Assembly (NCBI GenBank): GCA_029560455.1
Contig: JAKQKW010000127.1
Coordinates: 1 to 37,841, forward strand
Source of the DNA: Candidatus Rifleibacteriota bacterium
GTDB lineage: Bacteria; Riflebacteria; Ozemobacteria; Ozemobacterales; Ozemobacteraceae
Direction of reading: 5' to 3'
Length of the DNA: 37,841 bases
Position numbers and translations under genes: made by a program. Shown piece by piece: positions 21,852 to 30,632 of the stretch; position 1 is the first letter of the stretch, and the number at the start of each line of letters is the position of its first letter. Under the pieces are notes generated by a model. It did not search any database, was not told the origin of the DNA, and saw nothing but the letters and a program-made list of their open reading frames with translations.

Positions 21852-23969
21852 TTATGGTCGCGGATCAACCTTCTGGCGGCAGCGGAAAAGCTTCAGAGAC
21901 CGCGCATGCATAAGCGTTTTGTGCCCCGAAACAGCCTCTTCTTTCGCTTCCGGGTTGGCTGTGTCGATGAGCAGTTCCCAGTGGGCTTCAAAGCGCGGCA
22001 GAAAATAATCGACGTCGCGTACCGAAGCATTGAGCATCAGCAGCAGGTTATCGTCATGAATCGGAATGCCGTTTTCGTCGACATCGTCGATACCTGTGCC
22101 TGAAAAAAATACTGCCAGACCACGGGTGTTCGGGCTTGCCCAGTCTTCGTCATCCATTTCACCACCATCGGGCCTGAACCAGATGATGTCGCGCACGTTG
22201 CTGCCTCTGATCATGCGACCCTGAAAAAACTTGGTACGGTGCAGGGCCGGGTGTTCACGCCTGATTTTAATGATACGGCAGGCAAAATCAAACATCCTGC
22301 GGCTTTCTTCGTCGAGATTCCAGTTATACCAGCTGATTTCGTTATCCTGGCAGTAGGCGTTGTTGTTGCCGCGCTGCGTGCGTCTGATTTCATCTCCTCC
22401 ACAGAGCATTGGTGTGCCCTGTGAAAACAGCAGGGTCGCAAGCATGTTGCGCATCTGCTGATTGCGCAGACGTCTGATGAACGGGTCGCTGCTTTCGCCC
22501 TCGTGCCCGTGGTTCCATGAGCGGTTGTCGTCATGCCCGTCACGGTTATGTTCGAGGTTGTTGTGATTATGCTTCTCATTGTAGGAAACCATATCGCGCA
22601 GCGTAAAGCCGTCGTGAGCGGTGATAAAGTTGACGCTCATATACGGTCTGCGACCGTCGTTTTCATAAAGATCACTGCTGCCGGTGAGTCGGTAGCCAAC
22701 TTCTCCGGCAAAGCCGCCGTCGCCTTTCCAGAATGAACGTATTACATCGCGGTATTTGGCGTTCCATTCAGCCCAGAGAACCGGAAAATTGCCGACCTGA
22801 TAACCGCCCTCGCCGACATCCCATGGTTCAGCGATCAACTTGACCTGACTGATGACCGGGTCTTGATGAATAATGGTGAAGAAACTTGAAAGCTGGTTCC
22901 AGTAATGCATTTCGCGTGCGAGAGTCGAACAGAGGTCGAATCTGAAGCCGTCTACATGCATTTCTGTAACCCAGTAACGTAATGAATCCATTATCAGCTG
23001 CAATGTCTGCGGGCTGACAACGTTTATTGTATTGCCGGTACCGGTGTAATCTTTGTAAAATCTTTTGTTGTCACGGGAAAGACGATAATAAGTCGGATTG
23101 TCGATGCCCTTGTAGCTCATGGTCGGACCATTGTGGTTGCCTTCGCATGTATGGTTGTAAACAACGTCAATGATCACTTCAAGCCCGGCTCGATGCAGCT
23201 TTTTAACCATCTGTTTAAATTCGCGCACTGCACCGCCCGGCGATTTGTCTGAACTGTAGCGGATTTCCGGCGCGAAAAATGAAAGAGTGCTGTAGCCCCA
23301 GTAGTTTTTCAATCCTTTTTCGTAAAGAAACGGGTCGTCGATGTGTTGATGCACCGGCAGCAGTTCGATTGTCGTAACCCCAAGCTGCTTGAGATGATCG
23401 ATGATCGGCTCAGAAGCGAGCCCGGCGTAGGTCCCGCGCAGTTTTTCCGGCACATCGGGGTGAAGCATGCTGATGCCTCTGACATGCGTTTCATAGAGAA
23501 TTGTGCGGTGAAACGGCAGTTTCGGGTGACGGTCGCCATTCCATTCAAAGTCGTTCTCAATGACGATGCCGAGTGGGGTACCCGAAGCATATTCAGTGCT
23601 TATTTCCAGATCTTTTTTTGAGCTGAAGACATTGTAGGCAAACAATCCGGCTTCGTGATTCTCGACCCCGTCCAGGGCCTTGGCGTAAGGATCCATCAGT
23701 AGAACGCGGGGATTGAAACGCAACCCTGCTTCTGGATTGTATTGGCCATGCACCCGATATGCGTAGCGCTGGCCTGGCTGCAGACCCTCAATATAGATGT
23801 GCCAGACAAAAGCCGTACGATGCCGCAACGCTATGCGGGTTTCGTTGTTTTCCTGGTCGAAAAGACAAAGCTCAACGCCTTCGGCGTTTTCAGAAAAAAG
23901 GGCAAAATTTACGCCCTTTCCATCCCAGTTTGCTCCCAGAGGGTAGGGGGTTCCGGGCTTTACGTGCAT
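21852..23969 (-). CDS. glgX: Glycogen debranching enzyme GlgX
   Basis: GlgX hydrolyses alpha-1,6 branches of phosphorylase-trimmed glycogen, releasing short maltooligosaccharides. The 705 residues begin with a CBM48-type domain (about 8-100, [20 protein letters not shown]) followed by the GH13 barrel with the nucleophile in DGFRFDLC (D345), the acid/base in LIAEPWD (E381) and the transition-state aspartate in [10 protein letters not shown] (D453). The motif [13 protein letters not shown] is typical of GlgX/TreX. Length fits the family. The GGAG ribosome site overlaps the stop of the upstream metallo-hydrolase, with only 6 bases between the two genes. No other glycogen genes are in the window, so the pathway context is incomplete. 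Confidence 0.95.
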   Translation of the reverse strand: MHVKPGTPYPLGANWDGKGVNFALFSENAEGVELCLFDQENNETRIALRHRTAFVWHIYIEGLQPGQRYAYRVHGQYNPEAGLRFNPRVLLMDPYAKALDGVENHEAGLFAYNVFSSKKDLEISTEYASGTPLGIVIENDFEWNGDRHPKLPFHRTILYETHVRGISMLHPDVPEKLRGTYAGLASEPIIDHLKQLGVTTIELLPVHQHIDDPFLYEKGLKNYWGYSTLSFFAPEIRYSSDKSPGGAVREFKQMVKKLHRAGLEVIIDVVYNHTCEGNHNGPTMSYKGIDNPTYYRLSRDNKRFYKDYTGTGNTINVVSPQTLQLIMDSLRYWVTEMHVDGFRFDLCSTLAREMHYWNQLSSFFTIIHQDPVISQVKLIAEPWDVGEGGYQVGNFPVLWAEWNAKYRDVIRSFWKGDGGFAGEVGYRLTGSSDLYENDGRRPYMSVNFITAHDGFTLRDMVSYNEKHNHNNLEHNRDGHDDNRSWNHGHEGESSDPFIRRLRNQQMRNMLATLLFSQGTPMLCGGDEIRRTQRGNNNAYCQDNEISWYNWNLDEESRRMFDFACRIIKIRREHPALHRTKFFQGRMIRGSNVRDIIWFRPDGGEMDDEDWASPNTRGLAVFFSGTGIDDVDENGIPIHDDNLLLMLNASVRDVDYFLPRFEAHWELLIDTANPEAKEEAVSGHKTLMHARSLKLFRCRQKVDPRP

Positions 23970-23975
23970 ACTCTG

Positions 23976-24821
23976 CTACTCCAGTTCTATCTGCATACCC
24001 TCGAAAACAGCAAAAATATCAAGGTTGCTGCCGGCTGCCGCGACTTTTTGCCGCAGCTCGGCTACTATCTGATCGAGTTCGGCGTCGGTACGATCGGGAT
24101 CGTGGTGAAAAAGCCCAAGACGCTTAACTTTGGCATCCATGGCCAGTTTTAATACCTGATTATAGGTCGAATGCCCCCAGGTTTTTGTTTTTTCATATTC
24201 GGCATCTGTGTATTGCGCATCGTGAAACAGCAGATCAACACCCTTTGCGAAGTCTGCATATTCGTATGGAAGCAGACCGCCGGGGTGGCGGTGCCCAAGT
24301 TCATTGTCGGTGAGAAAAACGAACTGTTTGCCGGCTTCCGTAAATTTGAAGCCAAAGCCGCCGTTCGGATGGCTGAGTTGAATGGTCTCGACCTTCATGT
24401 GCATGCATGACCCACATCCGGGGCCGCTGCAGCCAAAATTGAACTGTGCTTTGAGCTGCTCGAAATCAACCGGAAAATACGGCGCCTCGAGCTGCCGTGC
24501 CAGCGCCTGACACATGTAGTTGCGAGCTGACTGAATGCCGCATACATTGATTTTGAAGCGGCTGAAATATGCCGGAAGGAAGAACGGAAAGCCCATGAGG
24601 TGATCCCAGTGTGAATGGGTAAGAATCAGGCAGATTTCATTGCTGCCGTTTTCCTGCAGAAGCTTTTTTCCGAGATTTCTCAGGCCAGAACCCGCATCAA
24701 TAATAGTGGGAAACCCCGCCTTGTTGCGTATCTCAAGGCAGGTAGTGTGCCCGCCGTATTTGAGAGAATTCTGCCCCGGTGTCGGTAAAGTGCCTCTGCA
24801 ACCCCATACGGTTATATTCAT
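23976..24821 (-). CDS. Metallo-beta-lactamase-fold hydrolase with an inserted cysteine cluster
   Basis: The 281-residue protein has the metal motif THSHWDH (H69, H71, D73, H74), a second aspartate in LFHDAQYT, and late histidines at WGHST and FHHDP. The opening MNITVWGCRGTLPTPG and the LTDNELGH segment fit the phosphodiesterase-like branch (PhnP or cyclic-nucleotide phosphodiesterase relatives). An inserted segment holds C131, C136 and C139 in GCSGPGCGSCMH, a pattern that could bind another metal or a cluster; this is inference. GAGGAAAG precedes the ATG. It is coupled to glgX at 6 bases. The substrate is unknown. Confidence 0.85.
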   Translation of the reverse strand: MNITVWGCRGTLPTPGQNSLKYGGHTTCLEIRNKAGFPTIIDAGSGLRNLGKKLLQENGSNEICLILTHSHWDHLMGFPFFLPAYFSRFKINVCGIQSARNYMCQALARQLEAPYFPVDFEQLKAQFNFGCSGPGCGSCMHMKVETIQLSHPNGGFGFKFTEAGKQFVFLTDNELGHRHPGGLLPYEYADFAKGVDLLFHDAQYTDAEYEKTKTWGHSTYNQVLKLAMDAKVKRLGLFHHDPDRTDAELDQIVAELRQKVAAAGSNLDIFAVFEGMQIELE

Positions 24822-24854
24822 GTGCTTTCCTCTAAGTTCTTTTCAGTGAATCGG

Positions 24855-25133
24855 TTAACTTCGGCTGATGATTTCTATAAGGTGAAAGCCGAACTGAGTT
24901 TGAACCGGCCCATATACATCGCCAATCTTACCTGAAAAAACTACTTTGTCAAATTCCTTGACCATCATGCCTGGTGAAAATTCGCCGAGGTCCCCGCCTT
25001 TTTTGCCGGATGGGCACTTTGAATGTTTGCCGGCCAGTGCGGCAAAATCTTCGCCGTTATTTATGCGTTCAAGAAGTTCGAGGCATTCTTTTCTGGTTTC
25101 AACGAGAATATGGCGTGCGCGTGCTTTTGTCAT
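24855..25133 (-). CDS. ppiC: Parvulin-type peptidyl-prolyl isomerase
   Basis: The 92-residue protein is a single parvulin (PpiC) domain. It opens with ARHILVETRKEC, and includes FAALAGKHSKCPSGKKGGDLG, EFSPGMMVKEFDKVVF and the closing TQFGFHLIEI, which together are diagnostic. There is no signal peptide, so this is a cytoplasmic folding helper like E. coli PpiC. AAGGA lies before the ATG. It sits 33 bases before the metallo-hydrolase and 18 bases after the methyltransferase in the same direction. The symbol ppiC is used for the single-domain form. Confidence 0.92.
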   Translation of the reverse strand: MTKARARHILVETRKECLELLERINNGEDFAALAGKHSKCPSGKKGGDLGEFSPGMMVKEFDKVVFSGKIGDVYGPVQTQFGFHLIEIISRS

Positions 25134-25151
25134 ATGATTGTGTGTTCCTTT

Positions 25152-25949
25152 CTATCTGCTTTTCTGGCAGATTGCCAGAATGCTGTCTGACGTGTCTGAA
25201 GAAAAATCGCTGCCGGTTGGGCCAAAAAGTTGAATATCTGCAAATCCGGCTTCTTTGAGCATCGAAAGAAGTTCTTCATCATCGTAAATCTGCATCTGCC
25301 AGTCTTCATGCAGTTCCCGGGGTGGGTTGAAACCGTCCTGCCAGCGGGTAACCGATTTGACAGTTATCTGTGCGGTTTTTCGGCTCAATGAGCAGTTTCT
25401 GACGTGGTGCACCAGCATGCCGTCAACAATTGCCTCGCGACTCATGTATTTGTAGTCACGAAATATGCCGGCAGCCATCGCTTTGAAATTGAGAATGTCG
25501 ATAACGAGGAGCCCGCCGGGGTTGAGATGCTTCAGGGCATTGGCAAAAAATATCCGGCAGTCGGCCTTCGAAAGATGCCCTATGGCATTGAATATGCAAA
25601 TTGCGGCATCAAAGGAGCCGGCGTCACAGTTGCGCATGTCACCGACCATGAACTTCATCGGAGCTTTTCGCGCCTTGATTTTTGCAATTTTCAGCATTTC
25701 CGGGTTCAGATCGCAGGCTGTGACCTGATAACCGGCTTTAGCCAGGCCTATACACTGGGCGCCGGTGCCACAGGCAAAGTCTAAAACCGTTTTGACGCCG
25801 TTAAGGCTGAAAAGTTCGTCGAGAAAAACATTGAGCTCTTTAGACTCGCTGCGGCCGTCAAGCTCAAAATGATCGTAAAAACGCGCATAAACACCGTAGT
25901 CGGGCTGTCTGAGTGCGGCCGAATCGTTTTTCTTTTTTACCGGAGCCAA
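25152..25949 (-). CDS. Class I SAM-dependent methyltransferase
   Basis: The 265-residue protein has a class I Rossmann fold with motif I VLDFACGTG (55-63), the acidic motif II end ACDLNPEML, motif post-I MVGDMRNCD, and LNPGGLLVIDI. The start codon is TTG at 25949, supported by GAGGGG six bases upstream and by the absence of an alternative ATG before motif I. The C-terminal half is the substrate-binding part and carries no specific signature, so the methyl acceptor is unknown. It lies in the SixA-to-phospholipase D run, 21 bases after the esterase. Confidence 0.87.
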   Translation of the reverse strand: MAPVKKKNDSAALRQPDYGVYARFYDHFELDGRSESKELNVFLDELFSLNGVKTVLDFACGTGAQCIGLAKAGYQVTACDLNPEMLKIAKIKARKAPMKFMVGDMRNCDAGSFDAAICIFNAIGHLSKADCRIFFANALKHLNPGGLLVIDILNFKAMAAGIFRDYKYMSREAIVDGMLVHHVRNCSLSRKTAQITVKSVTRWQDGFNPPRELHEDWQMQIYDDEELLSMLKEAGFADIQLFGPTGSDFSSDTSDSILAICQKSR

Positions 25950-25970
25950 CTGGCACCCCTCTTTAATTAT

Positions 25971-26702
25971 TTACCAGAGAATGTGCGGCAGAAAGTGCGG
26001 CAGCATGATCTTCCACCAGGGCCAGTCATGATTGACATCGTGCCCCCAGAGATCTACCCAGGCCGGAATGCCCTTTTCTTCAAACAGCTGCTTGAGGCGG
26101 AAGGTGTCTTCGGGGTATTCCCAGGGGCCCTGACCGGTGCAGACAATAATGCGTGCCTGCCTTATCTGATCTAGAAACCACGGGTCGTTGAGGTTCGGCA
26201 GGTAATCGACCGGCGAATTGAAGTAGACATTCTGGTCGAAGTAATCGCCGACAACCTGTCTGAGAGAATAAATGCCGGCAAGGGCGATGCAGGCGTCGAA
26301 AACATCTGGGTGTCTGAGCAGAAAATTAACTGAATGGTAGGCACCCATACTGTTGCCGGTCAGTGCAATTTTGCAGTTGCTCTGACAGTGATTGCGGATG
26401 AACGGCGCAACTTCGTTGACAATATAACCGTCGTAGGCTTCGTGTCGGTAGATATTGTCGCCCATGTGGCCGTCTTTGCGCAGGATTGCTTCATTGTCGA
26501 TGCTGTCGACACAGAAAATCTTCAGGCGGCCTTGTTCAACGTGCTCACGCACGATGTCGAGCATGCCAAAGTCTTCAAATTCATGAAAGGTGCCACCGGC
26601 GCAGGGAAAAACCAGCAGCGGCCGGCCATAGTGCCCGTAAACTTTGAGGCGCATTTCGTGACCGATGCGGTGACTGTGCCATGAATGATATTCTGTATGC
26701 AT
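25971..26702 (-). CDS. Esterase-family alpha/beta hydrolase
   Basis: The 243-residue protein belongs to the esterase D-like (PF00756-type) alpha/beta hydrolases. The nucleophile elbow is GNSMGA (S118), preceded by KIALT; the likely catalytic histidine is in LWGHDVNHDW near the C-terminus. YDGYIVNEVAPFIRNHC is typical of the group. The start at 26702 is chosen because GGAG lies 7 bases before it; a longer in-frame start at 26771 would overlap sixA and has no ribosome site. No signal peptide is present. The natural ester is unknown. Confidence 0.85.
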   Translation of the reverse strand: MHTEYHSWHSHRIGHEMRLKVYGHYGRPLLVFPCAGGTFHEFEDFGMLDIVREHVEQGRLKIFCVDSIDNEAILRKDGHMGDNIYRHEAYDGYIVNEVAPFIRNHCQSNCKIALTGNSMGAYHSVNFLLRHPDVFDACIALAGIYSLRQVVGDYFDQNVYFNSPVDYLPNLNDPWFLDQIRQARIIVCTGQGPWEYPEDTFRLKQLFEEKGIPAWVDLWGHDVNHDWPWWKIMLPHFLPHILW

Positions 26703-26743
26703 TTTTGACTCCTGTGAGTTTTTATTTTGCGGTCGCTTTTTGT

Positions 26744-27205
26744 TCAGCTTATATGGCGTGAAAGGGTCCATTTAATCTGCCATCTGTCAGATTTTCCGTC
26801 TTTTTCAAGGCAGATAATGCCTGAATACTGGAATTTCATTATTTGATGGTCGCTGCTGCCGGTAAGCATAAACGAAAGAAGCTTCTGTAGAAACGGCAGG
26901 TGCCCGATCAGCATTAAGTTGTCGGTATTTCTGATTTTTTCAATAATCGGCAGGATATCACTTTCTGGGGCCATTTCTGTCGATTGCAGCAAACCGTGAA
27001 CCGGCTTGAGCTTGTTGGCAAAAATTTCAGCAGTCTGTCTGGCTCTCAGCTTGTCGCTGTGAATGATCTGCTCTACCGGCACCATGTAATACTCCGCAAT
27101 GCTGGCGATGTGCGAGGTTTCTTTAATGCCGATGGCCGCGAGAGGCCTCTGTGGGTCGTTTTCTTCTGAAACTGCCTGCCCGTGCTGTACCAGATAAATA
27201 GCCAT
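26744..27205 (-). CDS. sixA: SixA-type phosphohistidine phosphatase
   Basis: SixA removes phosphate from histidine of signalling or phosphotransfer proteins. The 153 residues have the phosphoglycerate-mutase-like motif VQHGQA with the catalytic H8, an arginine in KLRARQT (R55), and the second active-site histidine in LIGHLPFL (H102). The first motif is QHG rather than the RHG of most relatives, a known variation of SixA-like proteins. Length matches SixA. It heads the seven-gene minus-strand run. A TATAAT box lies 24 bases before the ATG, whose own ribosome site is weak. Its phosphoprotein target is not visible here. Confidence 0.88.
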   Translation of the reverse strand: MAIYLVQHGQAVSEENDPQRPLAAIGIKETSHIASIAEYYMVPVEQIIHSDKLRARQTAEIFANKLKPVHGLLQSTEMAPESDILPIIEKIRNTDNLMLIGHLPFLQKLLSFMLTGSSDHQIMKFQYSGIICLEKDGKSDRWQIKWTLSRHIS

Positions 27206-27228
27206 AAAACCACCAGAAGATTATTTTA

Positions 27229-27234
27229 ATTATA
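27229..27234 (-). promoter_or_regulatory. -10 element before sixA
   Basis: A perfect TATAAT on the minus strand (27234-27229) sits 24 bases before the sixA start. No matching -35 box is seen at 16-18 bases, so the promoter is only partly supported. Confidence 0.4.
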
Positions 27235-27349
27235 CTGCATATGTTACTGCAGCCACGACGATAAAATATCATTCCCATGCTGCAACCACAATAGAAAAAC
27301 AACTTTTCTGTCGATTCGGCTATGGCCAGAGAGCTTTGGGTTGGCGCCG

Positions 27350-27384
27350 CTGCCGTTGCAAAAGACGGCAGGGGAGGGTATATT
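27350..27384 (+). promoter_or_regulatory. Promoter with overlapping inverted repeat, before the small membrane protein
   Basis: TTGCAA (27356-27361), a 17-base spacer and TATATT (27379-27384) form a good sigma-70 promoter 41 bases before the gene at 27425. A perfect 7-bp inverted repeat, CTGCCGT (27350-27356) and ACGGCAG (27365-27371), brackets the -35 box, a typical repressor site position. Confidence 0.5.
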
Positions 27385-27424
27385 TGTGGCAGTTGGCCTG
27401 AGAAGTATTAATAGTTGAGGTAAT

Positions 27425-27646
27425 ATGCACGCATTCTTCAAGCCGGTAATCTTCATCTTTGTTCTGGCCTGCGTTTTCTATTACATTTTTGTTAACAGCA
27501 ATACTCTCGAAATCACTACCGAAGTTTATACCAATGCATCCGGAATGCCGAGCCAGAGAACAGTATATATTTATCACTGGGATCGCTTCGGCGATTACAT
27601 AAAGAATACGCCGGAGCGCATCAAAACGGCTTTCGGCGGCAGTTAA
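27425..27646 (+). CDS. Small single-helix membrane protein of unknown function
   Basis: The 73-residue protein has one N-terminal hydrophobic helix (about 5-25, FFKPVIFIFVLACVFYYIFV) and a polar outward or periplasmic tail of about 48 residues, with YTNASGMPSQRTVYIYHWDRF. Its family is not recognised. The reading is supported by GAGGTA just before the ATG and by a well-placed promoter. It is the only plus-strand gene between 13131 and 33879. An overlapping minus-strand frame has no comparable signals. Confidence 0.65.
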   Translation: MHAFFKPVIFIFVLACVFYYIFVNSNTLEITTEVYTNASGMPSQRTVYIYHWDRFGDYIKNTPERIKTAFGGS

Positions 27647-27780
27647 AACACACGTCAGAGTGTCGTTTCACATGACTCATTTTTTACGGGATACTGGCCG
27701 GGCTGCTGCAATCGATCTTCAATCTCTGCGCGGGCAGAGGCCTGTCGTTTGTTGATGAGTCGGGGCAAACGCATTAGGCT

Positions 27781-27860
27781 TCTGGATTCGGGTTCTAAGC
27801 CCGGAATGACGCAATCAATGTTCTTCATTACTGCGGAGCCCGCACTCGCGAAGGCGGGTG
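27781..27860. repeat. Palindromic repeat segments in a 343-bp gap
   Basis: The gap 27647-27989 holds no convincing gene. It contains an imperfect hairpin around 27787-27806 (TTCGGG...CCCGGAATGACGC) and a second at 27839-27858 (CCCGC with GCGGG, 10-base loop). The GGAATGACGC ending recalls the GGATGACGC end of the repeat at 9014-9054. The rest of the gap shows nothing I can name. Confidence 0.4.
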
Positions 27861-27989
27861 GCGAAAATCTTGTTCTGACGAGGGATGTTGGCTTTTAGTG
27901 TGACTGCCCTGATTGATGACTGGCTTTTGTGGGGCTTTAAATCTGGAATAGCAGAGAAATTGTCAGTCGGTTGTGAGGGAATGGTTAGT

Positions 27990-28688
27990 TTAAACTGTCC
28001 GGAACAGCGCTGAAAACTGCTCTCTGAATTTTACAGCTCCACCGTTGGCCGGGTGTCTTACCTTGGTGAATTCCAGCCCCATACTGCTCAACTGGACTGC
28101 TGCCTTTTCGCCGACTGCGACAATCTGACGTGGTTTGAGGATCGCTATCAGGTCTGCAAGTTTCGTATGCCCTGCCGCAAATTCTTTGTCGGTTGGGGTT
28201 CGGTTTGAAAGCATGCCGCGGGATTTCTGCCACGGGTGCCAGGGCAGGGCATTCCAGATCGCGAAATCGTAGGGGTTGAGACCCGAGGCAAGCAGATGGC
28301 TCCAGACAATGGTTGCCGTTGGTTCGTTGAAACCTTCTGGTTTAATTGCTTCTTTACTGGTTCGGCATGGCATCATCGAGGTGAAAATGTGCTCCGGTAG
28401 AATGCCTTTTCCCGCCTGTTTGCCCAGCAGCATCCTCTCTGACGTCATTGCGATGCCTGAAAAATGCCCGCCCTGATAGCCGAGTGCTTCACCGATCAAT
28501 AAAAAGCGGGTTCGGCCAAGGCGTTCCTGCAGGTAGAATTTCAGCTGATGCCTTCTGATTTCGCTCGAATTCGTGTAGTCATCGTTCTCGGGGTCATTCT
28601 GCCACCAGGGGTTGAAAAGATCGCCTTCGGGCGTTTCTCTTAAAGATTCGATAAAACTGTCGATGTCAGCAGTCGGTTTTGTTTTCAT
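27990..28688 (-). CDS. Uracil-DNA glycosylase-superfamily protein
   Basis: The 232-residue protein has LLIGEALGYQGG (63-74), a variant of the GExPG-type water-activating motif of UDG families, and a late VRHPANGG (about 214-221) in place of the usual HPS-type loop. WNALPWHPWQ and the KPRQIVAVGEKAA strand-helix are also shared with the superfamily. Typical members remove uracil from DNA, but the motif changes leave the substrate open; it belongs to a less-studied branch. AAAGGAA precedes the ATG. It stands alone between the repeat-bearing gap and the ABC exporter genes. Confidence 0.8.
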   Translation of the reverse strand: MKTKPTADIDSFIESLRETPEGDLFNPWWQNDPENDDYTNSSEIRRHQLKFYLQERLGRTRFLLIGEALGYQGGHFSGIAMTSERMLLGKQAGKGILPEHIFTSMMPCRTSKEAIKPEGFNEPTATIVWSHLLASGLNPYDFAIWNALPWHPWQKSRGMLSNRTPTDKEFAAGHTKLADLIAILKPRQIVAVGEKAAVQLSSMGLEFTKVRHPANGGAVKFREQFSALFRTV

Positions 28689-28848
28689 TTAACTTTTCCT
28701 TTGCTTGCTGATACAAAACTTGAGATTGATTTCAGCGGTCCAGTTGTTTGTAGATCAGTGCTGCCAATTGTCTTATTAAAATTGCCGGTTTCTCTGTCGT
28801 TCTTATAAAAACCGTAATCGCAGCATAAGGCTTCATGTTTTGAGTTCT

Positions 28849-30630
28849 TTAATTGCCACCATTTCCTGAAAATTGCAGTTCATAAAGTTTATGATAGTGC
28901 CCTTTCGCTGCCAGAAGTTCTTCATGGCTGCCCTGCTCGACAAGCCTGCCGTTGTGCAGAACCAGTATCCGGTCGCAGTTTCTTATTGTCGACAACCGGT
29001 GCGCAATGATCAGACTGGTGCGCTGACTGGTCAATCGCTGAACTGCCTTTTGAATGATCGCTTCGGTTTCAGAGTCGACCGATGAGGTCGCCTCGTCGAG
29101 TATAAGAATCTCGGGGTCGGTCGCCAGAGCCCGAGAAAACGCGATAAGCTGACGTTGCCCCGCCGAAATGTTACTGCCGCGTTCATATATCTGAGTATTT
29201 ATACCCTCAGGCAATTTGCTTATTAAACTTTCCATTTCCAATTCTTTGATAATGTTATCAAATTTTTGATGATTAAAGCGGTCGTCAGCCAGGAAAATAT
29301 TCTCGAGCAGGGTGCCGGAGAAGATGTTTACATCCTGCTGGATCAGCCCGATCTTGAGCCGCAGAGAAGTGCGTGAAAAGTTTCTCAGATCGACGCCGTC
29401 GATTAATATATCACCATTCTGATAATCGTAAAATCTCTTTAGAAGAGATGCAAGGGTGGTTTTCCCGGCACCGGTATGCCCGACGATAGCCAGTCGTTCA
29501 CCTTTTCTTATTCTGAAACTCAAATCTTTAAGAACCGGCTTGTCCGGGGTATAGGAAAAATTAAGATTTCTGAATTCGATACCTTCTTGCAGAGTTTTAA
29601 ATTCTTCACCTTCAAGCAGATCGGGTTCGGGTTGCTCGTCGATAAGTGCGAAAACCCGTTCGGCCGAAGCCATGGCGCTCTGAAACACCGAAATTTTTTC
29701 GCTGATCTGGCGCACCGGGTCGAAAAAGGCCTGAGTATAGGCAATGAAAGTAATCAGCAGACCCATGCTGATTTCGTTGCGACTGACCAGCCAGCCGCCA
29801 TAAACTATGACGACCGTCAGGGTGATGGCGGTAAAAACCGTCACTGCCGGAACAAAGAACGAGTTGTAGAAAACTGACGTCAGTTCGGCATCACGCAATT
29901 CGAGGTTCATCTGGTCAAACTTGGCTTCTCTGGCCGGTTCCTGGTTGAAGATGTGAATGACGCCCATGCCCGAAACGTTTTCGGCCAGAGATGCGTTCAT
30001 GGTTGCCAGTTTTGCCCGGGCAAGTCTGAAGGCGTCACGCATTTTCACCTTGAGAAACCAGGCGATATAAAAGAGGCCCGGAGTGGTTATCAGCGCTGCC
30101 AGCCCCAGCTTGAAGTGCAGGGCCAGCATCATGCCGCCAATCCCGAAGAGAATACAGATTTCGCTGCTGACATTTATCAGCGCTGCTGAAAAAAGTTCAG
30201 CCAGCGTGGCGACGTCATTGGTGATGCGGGTGACCAGTCTGCCAACCGGCGTGCGGTCGAAAAAACTGATCGGCAGCTTCTGTATGTGCGAGAACAGCGC
30301 GTTGCGCAGGTCGTGCAGCACTCTCTGGCCCGTATACTGCAGCAGCCAGCTGCGGGCGGCGGAGAGCACGAAAAAGGCTGTGTGCCCGGCCGCATAGAGC
30401 ATGACATAATGCAGCAGCAGCCCGTAATCTTTGCCCTTAATCCCAAGATCGACGGCTTTGCCCAGAATTAATGGCAGTCCTATGTGAACTGCGGTGCCGA
30501 GAAGCACCAGCACCACAGCAACGATAAAATGTGATCGCCAGACCCGCAGATATGGCCACATTCTCCAGGCCAGACCGCTGTCCCAGGCTGGAGCCTTTAT
30601 ATCATCTTCATTGAAATATGAATCATCCAT
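28849..30630 (-). CDS. ABC exporter half-transporter, catalytic-Glu subunit
   Basis: This 593-residue protein joins a six-helix type IV exporter membrane domain (about 20-320) to an ATPase domain with Walker A GHTGAGKTT (384-392), signature ISAGQ (488-492), Walker B ILILDE with the catalytic glutamate E513, and the H-loop IIAHR. The signature departs from LSGGQ. Its partner upstream has a normal signature but lacks the Walker B glutamate, so the two fit together as one heterodimer with one active and one degenerate site, as in TM287/288 and BmrCD. The start lies 2 bases after the partner's stop. The exported substrate (lipid, peptide or drug) is unknown. Confidence 0.9.
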   Translation of the reverse strand: MDDSYFNEDDIKAPAWDSGLAWRMWPYLRVWRSHFIVAVVLVLLGTAVHIGLPLILGKAVDLGIKGKDYGLLLHYVMLYAAGHTAFFVLSAARSWLLQYTGQRVLHDLRNALFSHIQKLPISFFDRTPVGRLVTRITNDVATLAELFSAALINVSSEICILFGIGGMMLALHFKLGLAALITTPGLFYIAWFLKVKMRDAFRLARAKLATMNASLAENVSGMGVIHIFNQEPAREAKFDQMNLELRDAELTSVFYNSFFVPAVTVFTAITLTVVIVYGGWLVSRNEISMGLLITFIAYTQAFFDPVRQISEKISVFQSAMASAERVFALIDEQPEPDLLEGEEFKTLQEGIEFRNLNFSYTPDKPVLKDLSFRIRKGERLAIVGHTGAGKTTLASLLKRFYDYQNGDILIDGVDLRNFSRTSLRLKIGLIQQDVNIFSGTLLENIFLADDRFNHQKFDNIIKELEMESLISKLPEGINTQIYERGSNISAGQRQLIAFSRALATDPEILILDEATSSVDSETEAIIQKAVQRLTSQRTSLIIAHRLSTIRNCDRILVLHNGRLVEQGSHEELLAAKGHYHKLYELQFSGNGGN

Positions 30631-30632
30631 GC

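Noticed and set aside
27320..27577. Minus-strand 85-codon frame overlapping the small membrane protein gene
   Set aside because: No ribosome site or promoter in that direction, while the plus-strand frame has both.
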